A stretch of 64,000 bases of DNA from NCBI GenBank assembly GCA_017304685.1, contig JAFKLR010000003.1:744001-808000 (forward strand). The letters run 5' to 3'. Positions within the stretch are counted from its first letter, which is position 1, and each line of letters opens with the position of its first letter. The notes under the pieces were generated by a model. It was not told the origin of the DNA and searched no databases. It was given only the letters and a program-made list of their open reading frames with translations. A program made the translations under genes and the position numbers. This document shows, piece after piece, positions 7,952 through 17,034 of this stretch. Source of the DNA: Sphingobacteriia bacterium. GTDB taxonomy: Bacteria > Pseudomonadota > Alphaproteobacteria > Rickettsiales > 33-17.

Positions 7952-9511
7952 ATGAAAAAATCAGAATATACTTCCTTTCATATAGAAAATTATAATTTAG
8001 ATAATATCCACGAAATAAAATTAGTTAAAACCTATAATACTAATTTACATGCGGTATATAAATTAAAGGAAGAAGGGGATAAAGTAATAAACATTCCTTT
8101 TAAAGAACTATCAGATTTTTTAAGCTCGAAAAAAACTATCACTTATTTAGAAATTGATTTTAATTTAGGTGATCTTGATGACGAAGAATGCAAATCGTTT
8201 CTTAAAACCTTTAAAAATAAAATTATTTTAAGCCTTCATATTCCTCAAGTTAATTATTCTAATAATCAAACCGCTGATTTAATCTCAGCATTAATAAATA
8301 ATAATTCCATTTACTACCTTAAAATTGATATAAAATATGCTTATTTAGATTTTAAAGCTAAAGATAAAATTATTTCCACCTTGAAGGATACTAATAATAT
8401 TAAAGCTATCGATCTAGAATTTGAGAGATCTACATCAAATTTAGTAGAATTAATAATAAAAAATTCCTTATCAATTACACATTATCGTTTATATCCTTTT
8501 TCATGCGATGAAAAATATATAATTCCCTCTTTGGTTAATGTTTTAAAAATAAATAAAGTTATACGTAATATAGAAATATATTGTTTTGATGAAAGTTTTG
8601 AAGATTCTATTAAAAATCTTATTAAATATAATAATATTGAGCAAATAAACATTTATTATAACCCACATTACTCTTCAAAAAAACCGATTTCTATATATCG
8701 TAATCGTGATAAACAAAAATTACTAGGATATGAAAATGATTTAACACAAGAAGTTATAAAGAGTGAAGATCAAATAAACTTCAGTAATTTTGAAGCTCTA
8801 GCTTATGGATACTTATTATATTTCAAAAATATGCATGATAGTCAAGAAGTTAACGGTCAAAAGATTTTAAATCAAGATTTATTGAATAGCTTAATCTATA
8901 AAAATATTGAAAAATGGAGAGATAAAGGTTTTCAAAAAAAATTTTTTCCTTCAAATGTTTCAATAGTTTCACTTTATCATAAACGTAGATTTTTTTTAAC
9001 TAATTATACGAGTCGTTTCCTATCAATTTTTAACAAAACCTTTTCTTATCATAAAGATAAACTTTATGATAATTTAAGAACTATTTTTATTTATGATTCT
9101 GTAAATTCTGTTTTAAATAACTTTTCTTTTTTTTGCACCCTCTACCCTATTGTTAAGGGAATATGTAAAAATGGATATAATGCCCTAGATGAAGATAGAA
9201 CCAGAATAATACCTAAACAGAAAAACTTTAATTATTTTAATCCATTTAATATAATAATTAATTGCTTATTTAACAATAAACTAATGAAATATACCGGTAC
9301 TGTTATTTCTAAATTAACTTCATATGATAAGTCTTCTAATGATGAAATTACTTCACCTTTGTCGTCTGATATCTTTTTTATGCATATTGTTCCACATTTA
9401 GTAGCTTCAGAACATCCTGAATTCCGACAGGGGTTTGAAAATGATTCATTAAAACAAAATCATGAATTAAGTTCAAAATATTCAAATGGAAAAAATTGTA
9501 TTATATTATAA
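7952..9511 (+). CDS. Leucine-rich-repeat-like protein ending in a CaaX box
   Basis: The 519-residue protein has a ribosome site (AGGAG) 7 bases upstream. Residues about 40-230 show irregular repeats of the form LxxLxIxxxxxxxxxxxxLIxxLxxN, as in ribonuclease-inhibitor-type LRRs (YLEIDFN, SLHIPQV, YLKIDIK, NIEIYCF). The rest is basic and helical. The last four residues are CIIL, a textbook CaaX prenylation signal of the geranylgeranyl type, preceded by the polar stretch SKYSNGKN. LRRs are protein-interaction modules common in secreted effectors. No signal peptide is seen. The end overlaps the convergent lgt by six bases. It may be distantly related to the LRR protein at 50475-52397. Confidence 0.6.
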   Translation: MKKSEYTSFHIENYNLDNIHEIKLVKTYNTNLHAVYKLKEEGDKVINIPFKELSDFLSSKKTITYLEIDFNLGDLDDEECKSFLKTFKNKIILSLHIPQVNYSNNQTADLISALINNNSIYYLKIDIKYAYLDFKAKDKIISTLKDTNNIKAIDLEFERSTSNLVELIIKNSLSITHYRLYPFSCDEKYIIPSLVNVLKINKVIRNIEIYCFDESFEDSIKNLIKYNNIEQINIYYNPHYSSKKPISIYRNRDKQKLLGYENDLTQEVIKSEDQINFSNFEALAYGYLLYFKNMHDSQEVNGQKILNQDLLNSLIYKNIEKWRDKGFQKKFFPSNVSIVSLYHKRRFFLTNYTSRFLSIFNKTFSYHKDKLYDNLRTIFIYDSVNSVLNNFSFFCTLYPIVKGICKNGYNALDEDRTRIIPKQKNFNYFNPFNIIINCLFNNKLMKYTGTVISKLTSYDKSSNDEITSPLSSDIFFMHIVPHLVASEHPEFRQGFENDSLKQNHELSSKYSNGKNCIIL

Positions 9512-10324
9512 CCCTGGCGTTGGAGTGTTAATTCCAAATTCATTACGTAGAGCACGAGTCATAATAAACATACCAATAGCAATCATTGGCATTGATAATA
9601 ATTGACCCATTGTAAAATGAGAAATAATATAACCAATATGTTCATCCGGCTCTCTAAATACTTCCATTATTACTCTAAAGAACCCATACATAGCTAAAAA
9701 GGTTCCAGAAACAAAACCTCTTTTTTCATATAATTTTGTTTTTAAAAATAAATAGTTAAGCACAGAAAATAAAATTACACCTTCAAAAAATGCTTGATAA
9801 AGTTGACTTGGATGTCTGGGAATATTTCCACCATCTGGAAATACTACACCCCATGCGCCATTAGTAACTTTCCCATAAAGCTCGCCATTAATAAAATTAG
9901 CAATTCTTCCTAGAAATAAGCCAATTGGCACTGCAGGTGCTACTATATCACTTAAAGATAATAACTTTATTTTATATTTGCGGCAGTAAAGATACATTGC
10001 TACCACTACACCTATAAGACCGCCATGAAAAGACATTCCACCTTCCCATGTTTTCATAATTTTTATAGGCTCGCTAAAATATTCCATTGGTTTATAAACC
10101 AAAACATATCCTAAACGTCCCCCTATAATAATCCCTAAAATCGCATAAACTAATAAATCGTCTAAATCTTTTTCAGTAGCGAGATGAAGTTTTATATTAA
10201 GCTTTTTAATATACCATAAACCTATTAAGGCTCCTAAGGCATAAGCAATACCGTAATAAGTAACGCTTAACGGACCTATATTAAATAAAATAGGATTAAT
10301 ATTATGGAAAAAAACTGTTGTCAT
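9506..10324 (-). CDS. lgt: Prolipoprotein diacylglyceryl transferase
   Basis: A 272-residue polytopic membrane enzyme with about seven helices. Diagnostic blocks are GGMSFHGGLIG (about residues 95-105), GRIANFINGELYG with the family Arg/Asn (about 139-151) and PRHPSQLYQAFFEG (about 168-181). Lgt transfers diacylglycerol from phosphatidylglycerol to the lipobox cysteine of prelipoproteins, the first step of lipoprotein maturation in the inner membrane. Length is normal. It stands alone on the minus strand, divergent from ubiK across 66 bases. Confidence 0.96.
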   Translation of the reverse strand: MTTVFFHNINPILFNIGPLSVTYYGIAYALGALIGLWYIKKLNIKLHLATEKDLDDLLVYAILGIIIGGRLGYVLVYKPMEYFSEPIKIMKTWEGGMSFHGGLIGVVVAMYLYCRKYKIKLLSLSDIVAPAVPIGLFLGRIANFINGELYGKVTNGAWGVVFPDGGNIPRHPSQLYQAFFEGVILFSVLNYLFLKTKLYEKRGFVSGTFLAMYGFFRVIMEVFREPDEHIGYIISHFTMGQLLSMPMIAIGMFIMTRALRNEFGINTPTPGL

Positions 10325-10390
10325 ATTAATGATTCTCTTATACTATAACTAATAGTAACAATTAAAATTAGTTTTTTATATAAAAAAAGC

Positions 10391-10687
10391 ATGTCTAGCA
10401 ATAACTTTTTTGAAGAATTACAAAAACTTACAGCAAGTGCCTTCAATACTATGGCAGGTTCAGCCAAACATGTTGAGGAAGGCTTTAAGCATAACATGGA
10501 AGCAATTCTAAGAAAAATGGATTTTGTTAAACGTGAAGAACTTGATTTACTTCGCGAAGCTCTAACACAAGCCCTTCAAAAACAAAAAGAACTTGAAGCA
10601 CAAATTAAAATTTTAGAAGAAAAGTGCAATGCTTTAAGCGTTTCAAACAATATTGAGATAGAAGAAGATAATCACATCAGCTCATAA
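10391..10687 (+). CDS. ubiK: Ubiquinone biosynthesis accessory factor UbiK (YqiC/BMFP family)
   Basis: A 98-residue helical protein. The first 35 residues form an amphipathic membrane-binding helix, and a C-terminal coiled coil carries the family signature DFVKREELDLLREALTQA. UbiK helps assemble the soluble Ubi complex for coenzyme Q synthesis and binds lipid through its N-terminal helix. An acidic tail (EIEEDN) ends the protein. It is followed after 45 bases by an MFS carrier and may be cotranscribed with it, although a short AAAACC/GGTTTT hairpin lies between. Confidence 0.85.
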   Translation: MSSNNFFEELQKLTASAFNTMAGSAKHVEEGFKHNMEAILRKMDFVKREELDLLREALTQALQKQKELEAQIKILEEKCNALSVSNNIEIEEDNHISS

Positions 10688-10732
10688 AACCCTATTATAG
10701 GTTTTATTCTATAAATAACCCCGGAGAAATAT

Positions 10733-11965
10733 ATGTTTTTAAATAGTAAGATTAAACCTTATGCTATTTGGTTAATTCCATTGTTTTTTTTTGCATATCA
10801 GTTTATTTTACGTAACTCTCCAGCATTACTAATTGATGACTTAATGTTACATTTTAAAATTAATGCTAGCCAATTCGCTCTCTTTTCATCAATGTTTTAT
10901 GTAACATATTCATTAATGCAAATCCCAACCGGTTTATTACTTGATAGATTTAACCCAGGAATAGTTCTCTCATCTCTTATTTTAACGTATACATTCGGTG
11001 CATATCTTTTTAGTATTACCGATAATTTTCATTTAGCAGTTTTTGCAAGAATGCTTATGGGTATTGGGGCAACTGCAGGCTTTTTAGGAGGGGCTAAAGT
11101 TATAAGCCTTTATTTTCCAAAGAGTAAATATAGTATTTTAATTTCTCTAACTTTTACTGCAGGTTTTTTAGGGGCCATTTATGGTGGTAAACCAGTTTCA
11201 ATTCTTATGCAAGAATTTGGTTGGCATGAAATTTTTGCCATATTTACTACATTTGGTATTGTAATCGCATTACTTAGCTCCATTTTTATAAGAAAAAATA
11301 TTGAGGAAAAAAATGATATTAAATTTAGAGATATCCTAAAGGATATAAAAGAAGTTTTCTCTAATAAAAATATAGTTTTAGTAGCATTGTTTGGTGGTTT
11401 TATGATGGGCTCTACCGAAGGATTTGCTGATGCCTGGGGGGTTAAATATTTAGTAAGTAATTATGGTTTTGATAAACATGATGCTTCTCTTGCAGTTTCA
11501 ATGATTTATTTAGGACTTGCTTTAGGCGGACCATTCCTTGTTTTATTTGCAGAAAAATTCTCTAATTATTACATAACTACCTTTTTTTCAGGAATAATAA
11601 TGGTAATTTGCTTTGGAATATTTTTACTTCCAATTAAACTTACATTTATTGCAGCTTTCGTTATTTGCCTTTTTATTGGAATTTCCTCAGGTTCCCAAGT
11701 ACTTATATTTAGTATTAATGATACACTTACAAATAAAAACCATGCAGCATTAACTGCCGCATTAACCAATTCAATTGTTATGTCATTTGGATTAATTATT
11801 CATCAGACTATTGGGTTTATTATTGATTTTAGTTTTAAAAATGGCGAAAGTAATAACAGCAATTTTTCACTTGAATACTTTAAAATTGCTTTAAGCGTAA
11901 TTCCTGTGCTTATGATTATTGGCTCTGTTGGGATTATTGCAATGAAAAGAAATAAACAAAATTAG
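10733..11965 (+). CDS. MFS transporter
   Basis: The 410-residue protein has about 12 membrane helices and the MFS loop motif between helices 2 and 3 seen as PTGLLLDRFNP (about residues 64-74). A CGGAG ribosome site precedes the ATG. Major facilitator carriers move small solutes by proton coupling or exchange; Rickettsiales have many copies that import host metabolites. The substrate cannot be read from sequence. The Nudix gene follows after 11 bases, so the two probably share a transcript. Confidence 0.88.
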   Translation: MFLNSKIKPYAIWLIPLFFFAYQFILRNSPALLIDDLMLHFKINASQFALFSSMFYVTYSLMQIPTGLLLDRFNPGIVLSSLILTYTFGAYLFSITDNFHLAVFARMLMGIGATAGFLGGAKVISLYFPKSKYSILISLTFTAGFLGAIYGGKPVSILMQEFGWHEIFAIFTTFGIVIALLSSIFIRKNIEEKNDIKFRDILKDIKEVFSNKNIVLVALFGGFMMGSTEGFADAWGVKYLVSNYGFDKHDASLAVSMIYLGLALGGPFLVLFAEKFSNYYITTFFSGIIMVICFGIFLLPIKLTFIAAFVICLFIGISSGSQVLIFSINDTLTNKNHAALTAALTNSIVMSFGLIIHQTIGFIIDFSFKNGESNNSNFSLEYFKIALSVIPVLMIIGSVGIIAMKRNKQN

Positions 11966-11976
11966 TAGGCTGAAAT

Positions 11977-12444
11977 ATGATGGATAGTATACATATTATA
12001 ACAAGAGCTATAATTACAAGTAATAACCACTTACTTGTTTGTTTTGACCCACGAAGACCTCAAAATGATATTTACTATTATTTACCAGGTGGTCACGTTG
12101 AGCATGGTGAAAGTGTTGAAACAAGCGTTATTCGTGAGTTAAAAGAAGAAACTGGTTTTGAATTTACTATTGAAAAATTTTTAGGCGTATTTGAACACTA
12201 TTTTAATCCGATTAGTAGTGTAAAAGTGTGCCATAATCATGAATATAACTTTCTTTTTAAAGTTAATTCTAAAGAAATGCATTTTAAATCATTACTTCCA
12301 CAAATAGAATCACATGTAAATTTTAAATGGATTAATTTAAATGAATTAAATAATATAAGGTTATTACCTTCCAAGCTTATAACCCTTATACCAGAATTAC
12401 TTGAGCACAATCATAATTCAACTTTATATAGTGTTATAGAATAA
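11977..12444 (+). CDS. Nudix hydrolase
   Basis: The 155-residue protein contains a full Nudix box, G-x5-E-x7-R-E-L-x-E-E-x-G-F, at about residues 38-61 (starting GGHVEHGESVE). The conserved glutamates bind the divalent metal that hydrolyses nucleoside diphosphate-linked compounds. Substrates of this branch (oxidised nucleotides, ADP-ribose, alarmones or caps) cannot be assigned. It follows the MFS gene after 11 bases with a weak AGG ribosome site. Confidence 0.9.
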   Translation: MMDSIHIITRAIITSNNHLLVCFDPRRPQNDIYYYLPGGHVEHGESVETSVIRELKEETGFEFTIEKFLGVFEHYFNPISSVKVCHNHEYNFLFKVNSKEMHFKSLLPQIESHVNFKWINLNELNNIRLLPSKLITLIPELLEHNHNSTLYSVIE

Positions 12445-12514
12445 TATTTAAACTTTTAGTGTTAGCTATTCCAGTTTATTCCTTATTTAAAAGCCTTATT
12501 TTCTAATTTAGTTA

Positions 12515-12542
12515 TTGCCAAATATATTTTTTTTGTTACAAT
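12515..12542 (+). promoter_or_regulatory. Promoter of tRNA-Arg(TCT)
   Basis: TTGCCA at 12515-12520 and TACAAT at 12537-12542 with a 16-base spacer lie 21 bases before the tRNA. Confidence 0.5.
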
Positions 12543-12563
12543 GCCCTCTGTTAAGAATAACAC

Positions 12564-12640
12564 GCGCTCTTAGCTCAGCTGGATAGAGCAACAGACTTCT
12601 AATCTGTAGGTCAGAGGTTCGAATCCTCTAGAGCGCGCCA
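12564..12640 (+). tRNA. tRNA-Arg(TCT)
   Basis: Acceptor GCGCTCT pairs with AGAGCGC, followed by G73 and encoded CCA. The anticodon stem CAGAC/TCTG frames TTCTAA, giving anticodon TCT for AGA and AGG, the main arginine codons in an AT-rich genome. It is the third arginine tRNA within 9 kb. Confidence 0.95.
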
Positions 12641-12675
12641 TTTCCCCCATATTTAAATTAAGTAAGGTTTTCGGC

Positions 12676-13203
12676 ATGGACATTTCTAAGATCAGCGCAG
12701 GTGAAAAAATTCCAGAAGAATTTAATGTTATTATTGAAATTTCTCAAAATTCAGCTCCAATAAAATATGAATTCGATAAAGAAAGCGGAGCACTTTTTGT
12801 TGATCGTTTTGTTCAAACCCCTATGCATTACCCATGTAATTATGGTTTTATTCCAAATACCCTTTCGGCCGATGGCGACCCAGTCGATGTACTAGTTCAT
12901 ACACAAATTTCGATTATGCCAGGAGCAGTTATTAAAGTTCGCCCAATTGGCGTTTTAATTATGGAAGATGAATCTGGACTTGATGAGAAAATTTTAGCTG
13001 TACCGGTAGCTAAACTTGACAAATTTTACGATAATGTAAAATCATACAAAGATCTCCCGGAAATACTTATTAGTCAAATTAAACACTTCTTTGAACATTA
13101 TAAAGATCTGGAAAAAGGTAAGTGGGTAAAGGTAAAAGAATGGCATGATGAAAATGAAGCTAAGAAAATTATTGAACAAGGCGTAAAAAACCATAAAGGT
13201 TAA
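12676..13203 (+). CDS. ppa: Inorganic pyrophosphatase
   Basis: A family I soluble pyrophosphatase of 175 residues, the usual bacterial length. The signature D-x-D-P-x-D is seen as [10 protein letters not shown] (about residues 65-74), with further conserved blocks [11 protein letters not shown] and the lysine- and glutamate-rich active site. It hydrolyses pyrophosphate to phosphate in the cytoplasm, pulling nucleic acid and aminoacyl-tRNA synthesis forward. It lies 35 bases after the tRNA and is followed after two bases by trhO, so the pair is probably cotranscribed. Confidence 0.97.
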   Translation: MDISKISAGEKIPEEFNVIIEISQNSAPIKYEFDKESGALFVDRFVQTPMHYPCNYGFIPNTLSADGDPVDVLVHTQISIMPGAVIKVRPIGVLIMEDESGLDEKILAVPVAKLDKFYDNVKSYKDLPEILISQIKHFFEHYKDLEKGKWVKVKEWHDENEAKKIIEQGVKNHKG

Positions 13204-13205
13204 AT

Positions 13206-13952
13206 ATGGAAAGTAAACAAGTTATAGTTGCATCTTTTTACACATTTGCCGATTTAGGTGATTTAAATAAACTTCGTGAAGACCTGCTCAATTTATTAAA
13301 ATCTAATAATGTTAAGGGTACAATTTTACTTGCAACAGAAGGTTTAAATTCAACAATTACAGGATCAAGAGAAAACATTGATATTGTAAAAGCATATTTA
13401 ACATCTGAATTAAAATTTGATTTAGATGAAATACATTATAAAGAATCAAAATCTGATTTTCTTCCTTTTAGCAAAACTAAAGTAAAAATTAGAAAAGAAA
13501 TTGTAACTTTCGCTCAAGATGTTGATGTTAATGGCAAAAAAGGAAAATATCTTACATCTCAAGAGTGGGAAGACTTCATTAAAGATGAAAATAACGTGGT
13601 TATTGACACTCGTAATGAATATGAGTTTGAGGAAGGTCATTTTATTAACTCAGTCAATCCCCATATAAATAAATTTACCGAATTTGCTGAATGGTTAAAG
13701 AAGAATAAAGAAAAATTTAAAGATAAAAAAGTAGCTATGTTTTGCACAGGCGGTATTCGCTGCGAAAAATCAACAGCATATTTAAAGCAACTTGGTCATG
13801 ATGAAGTTTACCATTTGAAAGGCGGAATCTTAAAATACCTAGAAGAAACTAAGAACCAAAACAAGCTTTGGAAAGGTAAATGCTTTGTATTTGATGATAG
13901 AACTACTGTTAACGATCAATTACAAACTGATTCAAGCAATCTTGATTCCTAA
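13206..13952 (+). CDS. trhO: tRNA uridine(34) hydroxylase TrhO (YceA, rhodanese family)
   Basis: The 248-residue protein has an N-terminal acylphosphatase-like domain (residues 1-95, with GTILLATEGLNSTITG) and a rhodanese domain with the active-site cysteine loop CTGGIRCEKS at about residue 180. TrhO performs prephenate-independent 5-hydroxylation of U34 in several tRNAs. The acidic DTRNEYEFEEGHF block is typical. It starts two bases after ppa, which implies translational coupling. The C-terminus is shorter than in E. coli YceA, as in other alphaproteobacteria. Confidence 0.92.
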   Translation: MESKQVIVASFYTFADLGDLNKLREDLLNLLKSNNVKGTILLATEGLNSTITGSRENIDIVKAYLTSELKFDLDEIHYKESKSDFLPFSKTKVKIRKEIVTFAQDVDVNGKKGKYLTSQEWEDFIKDENNVVIDTRNEYEFEEGHFINSVNPHINKFTEFAEWLKKNKEKFKDKKVAMFCTGGIRCEKSTAYLKQLGHDEVYHLKGGILKYLEETKNQNKLWKGKCFVFDDRTTVNDQLQTDSSNLDS

Positions 13953-13972
13953 AAAACTATTTATAAGTTATA

Positions 13973-14311
13973 TTAAATCCTTACTTCCATCGTTTTTTTA
14001 TTTTCTGGTGGTAAAATAGGATCAATAATAGCTCGAGCTACTTTATACCCTATAACCCCGCCGATTAAGGCTCCTAAACCACCTGTTGCATCACCTACTT
14101 GTTTAGAATATGATTCTACAAATCTCTTTTCTAAATGCTTAGGGTCTTTCATATTAGCTAATAACTCAATACCCTTAATATTTCTAAGATAATTTACATC
14201 AAATTTAGCCTGTCCAATAGATAACCCTATAAAGGCTCCAAGTCCTTCAAAATATGTGCTAAGTATACAAGCAAACGCTATTATAAATGCTGCAATAATT
14301 AGATTTCTCAT
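13973..14311 (-). CDS. Small membrane protein with glycine-zipper segment
   Basis: The 112-residue product begins with a hydrophobic helix (residues 4-24) that could be a signal anchor. A second hydrophobic, glycine-rich stretch GGLGALIGGVIGYKVARAI lies at about residues 78-97. The spacing of glycines resembles glycine-zipper segments of envelope proteins. A polar loop separates the two helices. I recognise no specific family; a small inner-membrane or envelope protein is all that can be supported. It is convergent with trhO. Confidence 0.55.
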   Translation of the reverse strand: MRNLIIAAFIIAFACILSTYFEGLGAFIGLSIGQAKFDVNYLRNIKGIELLANMKDPKHLEKRFVESYSKQVGDATGGLGALIGGVIGYKVARAIIDPILPPENKKTMEVRI

Positions 14312-14382
14312 GATTTACAGTATAAAAGTTAACTTTATATTAAAATATAGCTTTTAAATTACAAGTCAAGCACATCGAAATT

Positions 14383-14844
14383 TTACTCATTATTAAAAAT
14401 ATATTCTTGTGGAGAGTTAACCAAACAAACTATATTCATTTCTTTTGGCTCTTGCAAAAAGCTTCCATCAAGTATTTGAGAATTTACTTCATTAAATAAT
14501 TCATAAATATTTGAATCATCAAAATTTTCATCAAGGAAATAATATTCTGAATATAATTTCCCATTATTGCTAACTGCCATGTGATTTTTATAATTTGATT
14601 CTATAGTGTATTTAATGTCATCAAATCCTTCTCTTTTATCTCCAACTACTTCTAACCTAGGATCAACGCTATTTCTAATAGCTACAAACATTCTTTTATC
14701 ATTTTGGTCAGTAATAACATATACACTTCCAATTTGATTGACTTCATTATTTTCATTATCTAAAGGCACAAATGCATGAGTTGCTTGAATGCTATATTTA
14801 TTCATTTTTTTATTCTCAAATAATCGTATTATTACTTTACTCAA
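14383..14844 (-). CDS. Unknown protein, downstream member of a tandem paralog pair
   Basis: The 153-residue soluble acidic protein shares a clear pattern with the gene directly upstream: ITDQN-x-K near residue 45, VGD-x-R-x-GF-[ED]-D-x-KY-x-I-x-S (about 66-84), K-x-HM, and a FDDS-centred tail (residues about 109-113). It looks beta-rich with a helical C-terminus and no signal peptide. The start overlaps the upstream gene's end by eight bases, which implies translational coupling. The family is not recognised. Confidence 0.6.
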   Translation of the reverse strand: MSKVIIRLFENKKMNKYSIQATHAFVPLDNENNEVNQIGSVYVITDQNDKRMFVAIRNSVDPRLEVVGDKREGFDDIKYTIESNYKNHMAVSNNGKLYSEYYFLDENFDDSNIYELFNEVNSQILDGSFLQEPKEMNIVCLVNSPQEYIFNNE

Positions 14845-15250
14845 AAGTCCAATCTGAAATAAAAGTTAAAGCTAGTTGTTTACATCCTTCCATAAAATTA
14901 GCTTCCTCAGTTTGAGAATTAATTTTAGTTATCATTTCTAAAACATGTGAATCATCAAAATCATTTTCTTTATAAAAATATTCACAGAAAACTACGCCTT
15001 TATTAGTAATTTTCATATGATCTTTAAATTCTGATTTAATAATATATTTCTCATCTTCAAAACCATCTCTTTCATCACCTACTAATGGAATATTTTCATC
15101 GATTCCCATTTTACAGGTTAGTAAAAAATGTTTTCCATTTTGGTCAGTAATTCTATGAACAGTACCTTCATAAACCATATTAACATTCTGATTTTTACTA
15201 TTCTCAATAATATTAAAAAAGGAACTTGAATTTAAATTATATTTTGTCAT
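14837..15250 (-). CDS. Unknown protein, upstream member of a tandem paralog pair
   Basis: The 137-residue protein has the same signature as its neighbour: ITDQNGKHF near residue 32, LVGDERDGFEDEKYIIKS (about 51-68), KDHM, and NDFDDSH near residue 98. The two are clear tandem duplicates that have diverged strongly outside these blocks. A ribosome site (GAG) precedes the ATG. A single-domain cytosolic protein is likely; no function can be given. Confidence 0.6.
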   Translation of the reverse strand: MTKYNLNSSSFFNIIENSKNQNVNMVYEGTVHRITDQNGKHFLLTCKMGIDENIPLVGDERDGFEDEKYIIKSEFKDHMKITNKGVVFCEYFYKENDFDDSHVLEMITKINSQTEEANFMEGCKQLALTFISDWTFE

Positions 15251-15435
15251 CTTTACACTCTCAACTAATAATCTACATTAAAATTATATATTAGTAATTT
15301 TAAGATAAAAGATTATTTAAGTATGAATCTATAATTATTTTAAAATTTGAATATATATAGCAGCCTTAAAGTTAATTTCTGTACATATTCAGAGATAAAG
15401 TATAAAAATAAGAGGTAAGTAAAATTTATATGTTT

Positions 15436-16842
15436 TTAGAAGGCGATAGTTATTGTAACATTACTTAATGCTAATTGCTGTTTAATCACTTCATGAATAC
15501 GCTTTAATCCTTCCTTTGTATAGGATTCAAATCTGAGAACCAATGCAGGCTGAGTATTAGAAACTCTTAATAACCACCATCCGTCTTCGCATTCAACTCT
15601 AAGACCGTCAATATCATTATACTGGGCAGCTTGCTTATTTAACCTTTCTTTTATTTCTTCGATTACACCAAATTTACGTTCATCACTACACTCGATTCTA
15701 ACTTCAGGCGTAATGAAACTTTCAGGTATTGTATCTACCATTTCAGATAAGGTATTATGTTGCGATATAAGTTCGATTAATCTTAATGCTGCATATATAC
15801 CATCGTCAAAACCATAATATCTATCAGCAAAGAAAATATGACCACTAACTTCTCCACCAAATTTGGAGCCAATTTCTTTCATTTTTGACTTAATATGAGA
15901 ATGTCCAGTTTTCCACATTAAAGGTACACCGCCAAGTTCTTTAACACGATCAAAAACTACCTGACTTGACTTAATATCCATTATAATACTAGCGTTTTTA
16001 TGCTTTTTAATAATTTGCTCCGCAAATAAAAGCACTAATTGATCCCCCGGTATTTGCCTACCTAAATTATCAACAGCAATCACCCTATCAGCATCACCAT
16101 CAAGCGCAATTCCAATATCACATTCTTCTTTCAATACAAAATCAATTAATTGCTTTAGATTTTTTTTAACTGTAGGATCTGGGTCATGTCCTGGAAATAA
16201 TCCATCGACACGTCCATTAATAACAAAATGAGTACCAGGTAGAATTGCAGTAATAGTTTCAACTACAGGCCCCCCTGCTCCATTTGATGTATCCCATACT
16301 ACTTTAATAATTTTATTGCCAAAACTTACTGAACTATAAAGGTTGGTTATATAATTATCAAAAGTTTGAGAATCATATTTACGTTGTCCTGGCTTAGCTA
16401 GCTTATTAAAACTACCGCTTTTAATAACTTCGTTAATTTTTACAATACTTTCGCCATAAAAAGGCTTTTGATTAAAAACAAATTTAAAACCATTAAAATC
16501 TGGTTGATTATGAGAACCTGTCACCATAATTCCATGCGGAGCATCGCCTGTTTGTGTAGCATAATAAAGCATTGGAGTAGGACAAAGTCCAATTTCTATT
16601 ACATCTATTCCTAGTTGGGTAAGGCCATCTATAAGTTCTTTAACTAATGTAGGAGAACTAAGTCTACCATCATATCCTATATAAATTTGTCTTACATTGC
16701 TATTTTCGATTACATAAGAAGCAAAAGCCTTACCTATATAGTAAGCATCTTGCGCGAATAAAGTTTCACCGACAATACCACGTATATCGTATTCACGGAA
16801 AACAGTGGGATTAATATAATGACCGTACTGACTATTTAGCAC
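15436..16842 (-). CDS. manB: Phosphomannomutase/phosphoglucomutase
   Basis: An alpha-D-phosphohexomutase of 468 residues starting at the GTG at 16842, where GGGG lies 4-7 bases upstream. The frame stays open another 26 codons, but that stretch runs into the tRNA-His gene. Hallmarks are the phosphoserine loop TGSHNQPDFNGFK, the metal-binding DGDADR, the sugar-binding GGEVSGH and a C-terminal phosphate-binding domain (VRVSNTQPALVLRFE). It interconverts hexose 1- and 6-phosphates for surface polysaccharide or LPS precursors. AlgC, ManB and Pgm specificities cannot be separated. It may be read through from the tRNA-His promoter. Confidence 0.92.
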   Translation of the reverse strand: MLNSQYGHYINPTVFREYDIRGIVGETLFAQDAYYIGKAFASYVIENSNVRQIYIGYDGRLSSPTLVKELIDGLTQLGIDVIEIGLCPTPMLYYATQTGDAPHGIMVTGSHNQPDFNGFKFVFNQKPFYGESIVKINEVIKSGSFNKLAKPGQRKYDSQTFDNYITNLYSSVSFGNKIIKVVWDTSNGAGGPVVETITAILPGTHFVINGRVDGLFPGHDPDPTVKKNLKQLIDFVLKEECDIGIALDGDADRVIAVDNLGRQIPGDQLVLLFAEQIIKKHKNASIIMDIKSSQVVFDRVKELGGVPLMWKTGHSHIKSKMKEIGSKFGGEVSGHIFFADRYYGFDDGIYAALRLIELISQHNTLSEMVDTIPESFITPEVRIECSDERKFGVIEEIKERLNKQAAQYNDIDGLRVECEDGWWLLRVSNTQPALVLRFESYTKEGLKRIHEVIKQQLALSNVTITIAF

Positions 16843-16877
16843 AAATCCCCAAGACCTAAGAATTAAACAAAAATTAA

Positions 16878-16955
16878 TGGGGCGAGCGACGAGAATCGAA
16901 CTCGCGACCTCCAGAACCACAACCTGGCGCTCTAACCAACTGAGCTACGCCCGCC
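16878..16955 (-). tRNA. tRNA-His(GTG)
   Basis: Read on the minus strand, G-1 precedes acceptor GCGGGCG, which pairs with CGCTCGC; C73 pairs with G-1 and CCA is encoded. The extra G-1:C73 pair is the histidine identity element. The anticodon stem CCAGG/TCTGG frames TTGTGGT, anticodon GTG. It lies 35 bases upstream of the manB start. Confidence 0.96.
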
Positions 16956-16974
16956 ATAATTTTATTAGGTTCCA

Positions 16975-17002
16975 ATTATATGATTTCAATGTCTAGAGTC
17001 AA
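16975..17002 (-). promoter_or_regulatory. sigma70 promoter of tRNA-His
   Basis: On the minus strand TTGACT (16997-17002) and a perfect TATAAT (16975-16980) are separated by 16 bases, 19 bases before the tRNA 5' end. Confidence 0.65.
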
Positions 17003-17034
17003 GTCAAATTTAAACAAAAATTAACTGAAGATAA

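Noticed and set aside
16843-16920. Upstream extension of the phosphohexomutase
   Set aside because: The extra 26 codons run into the tRNA-His gene; the GTG at 16842 has a ribosome site.
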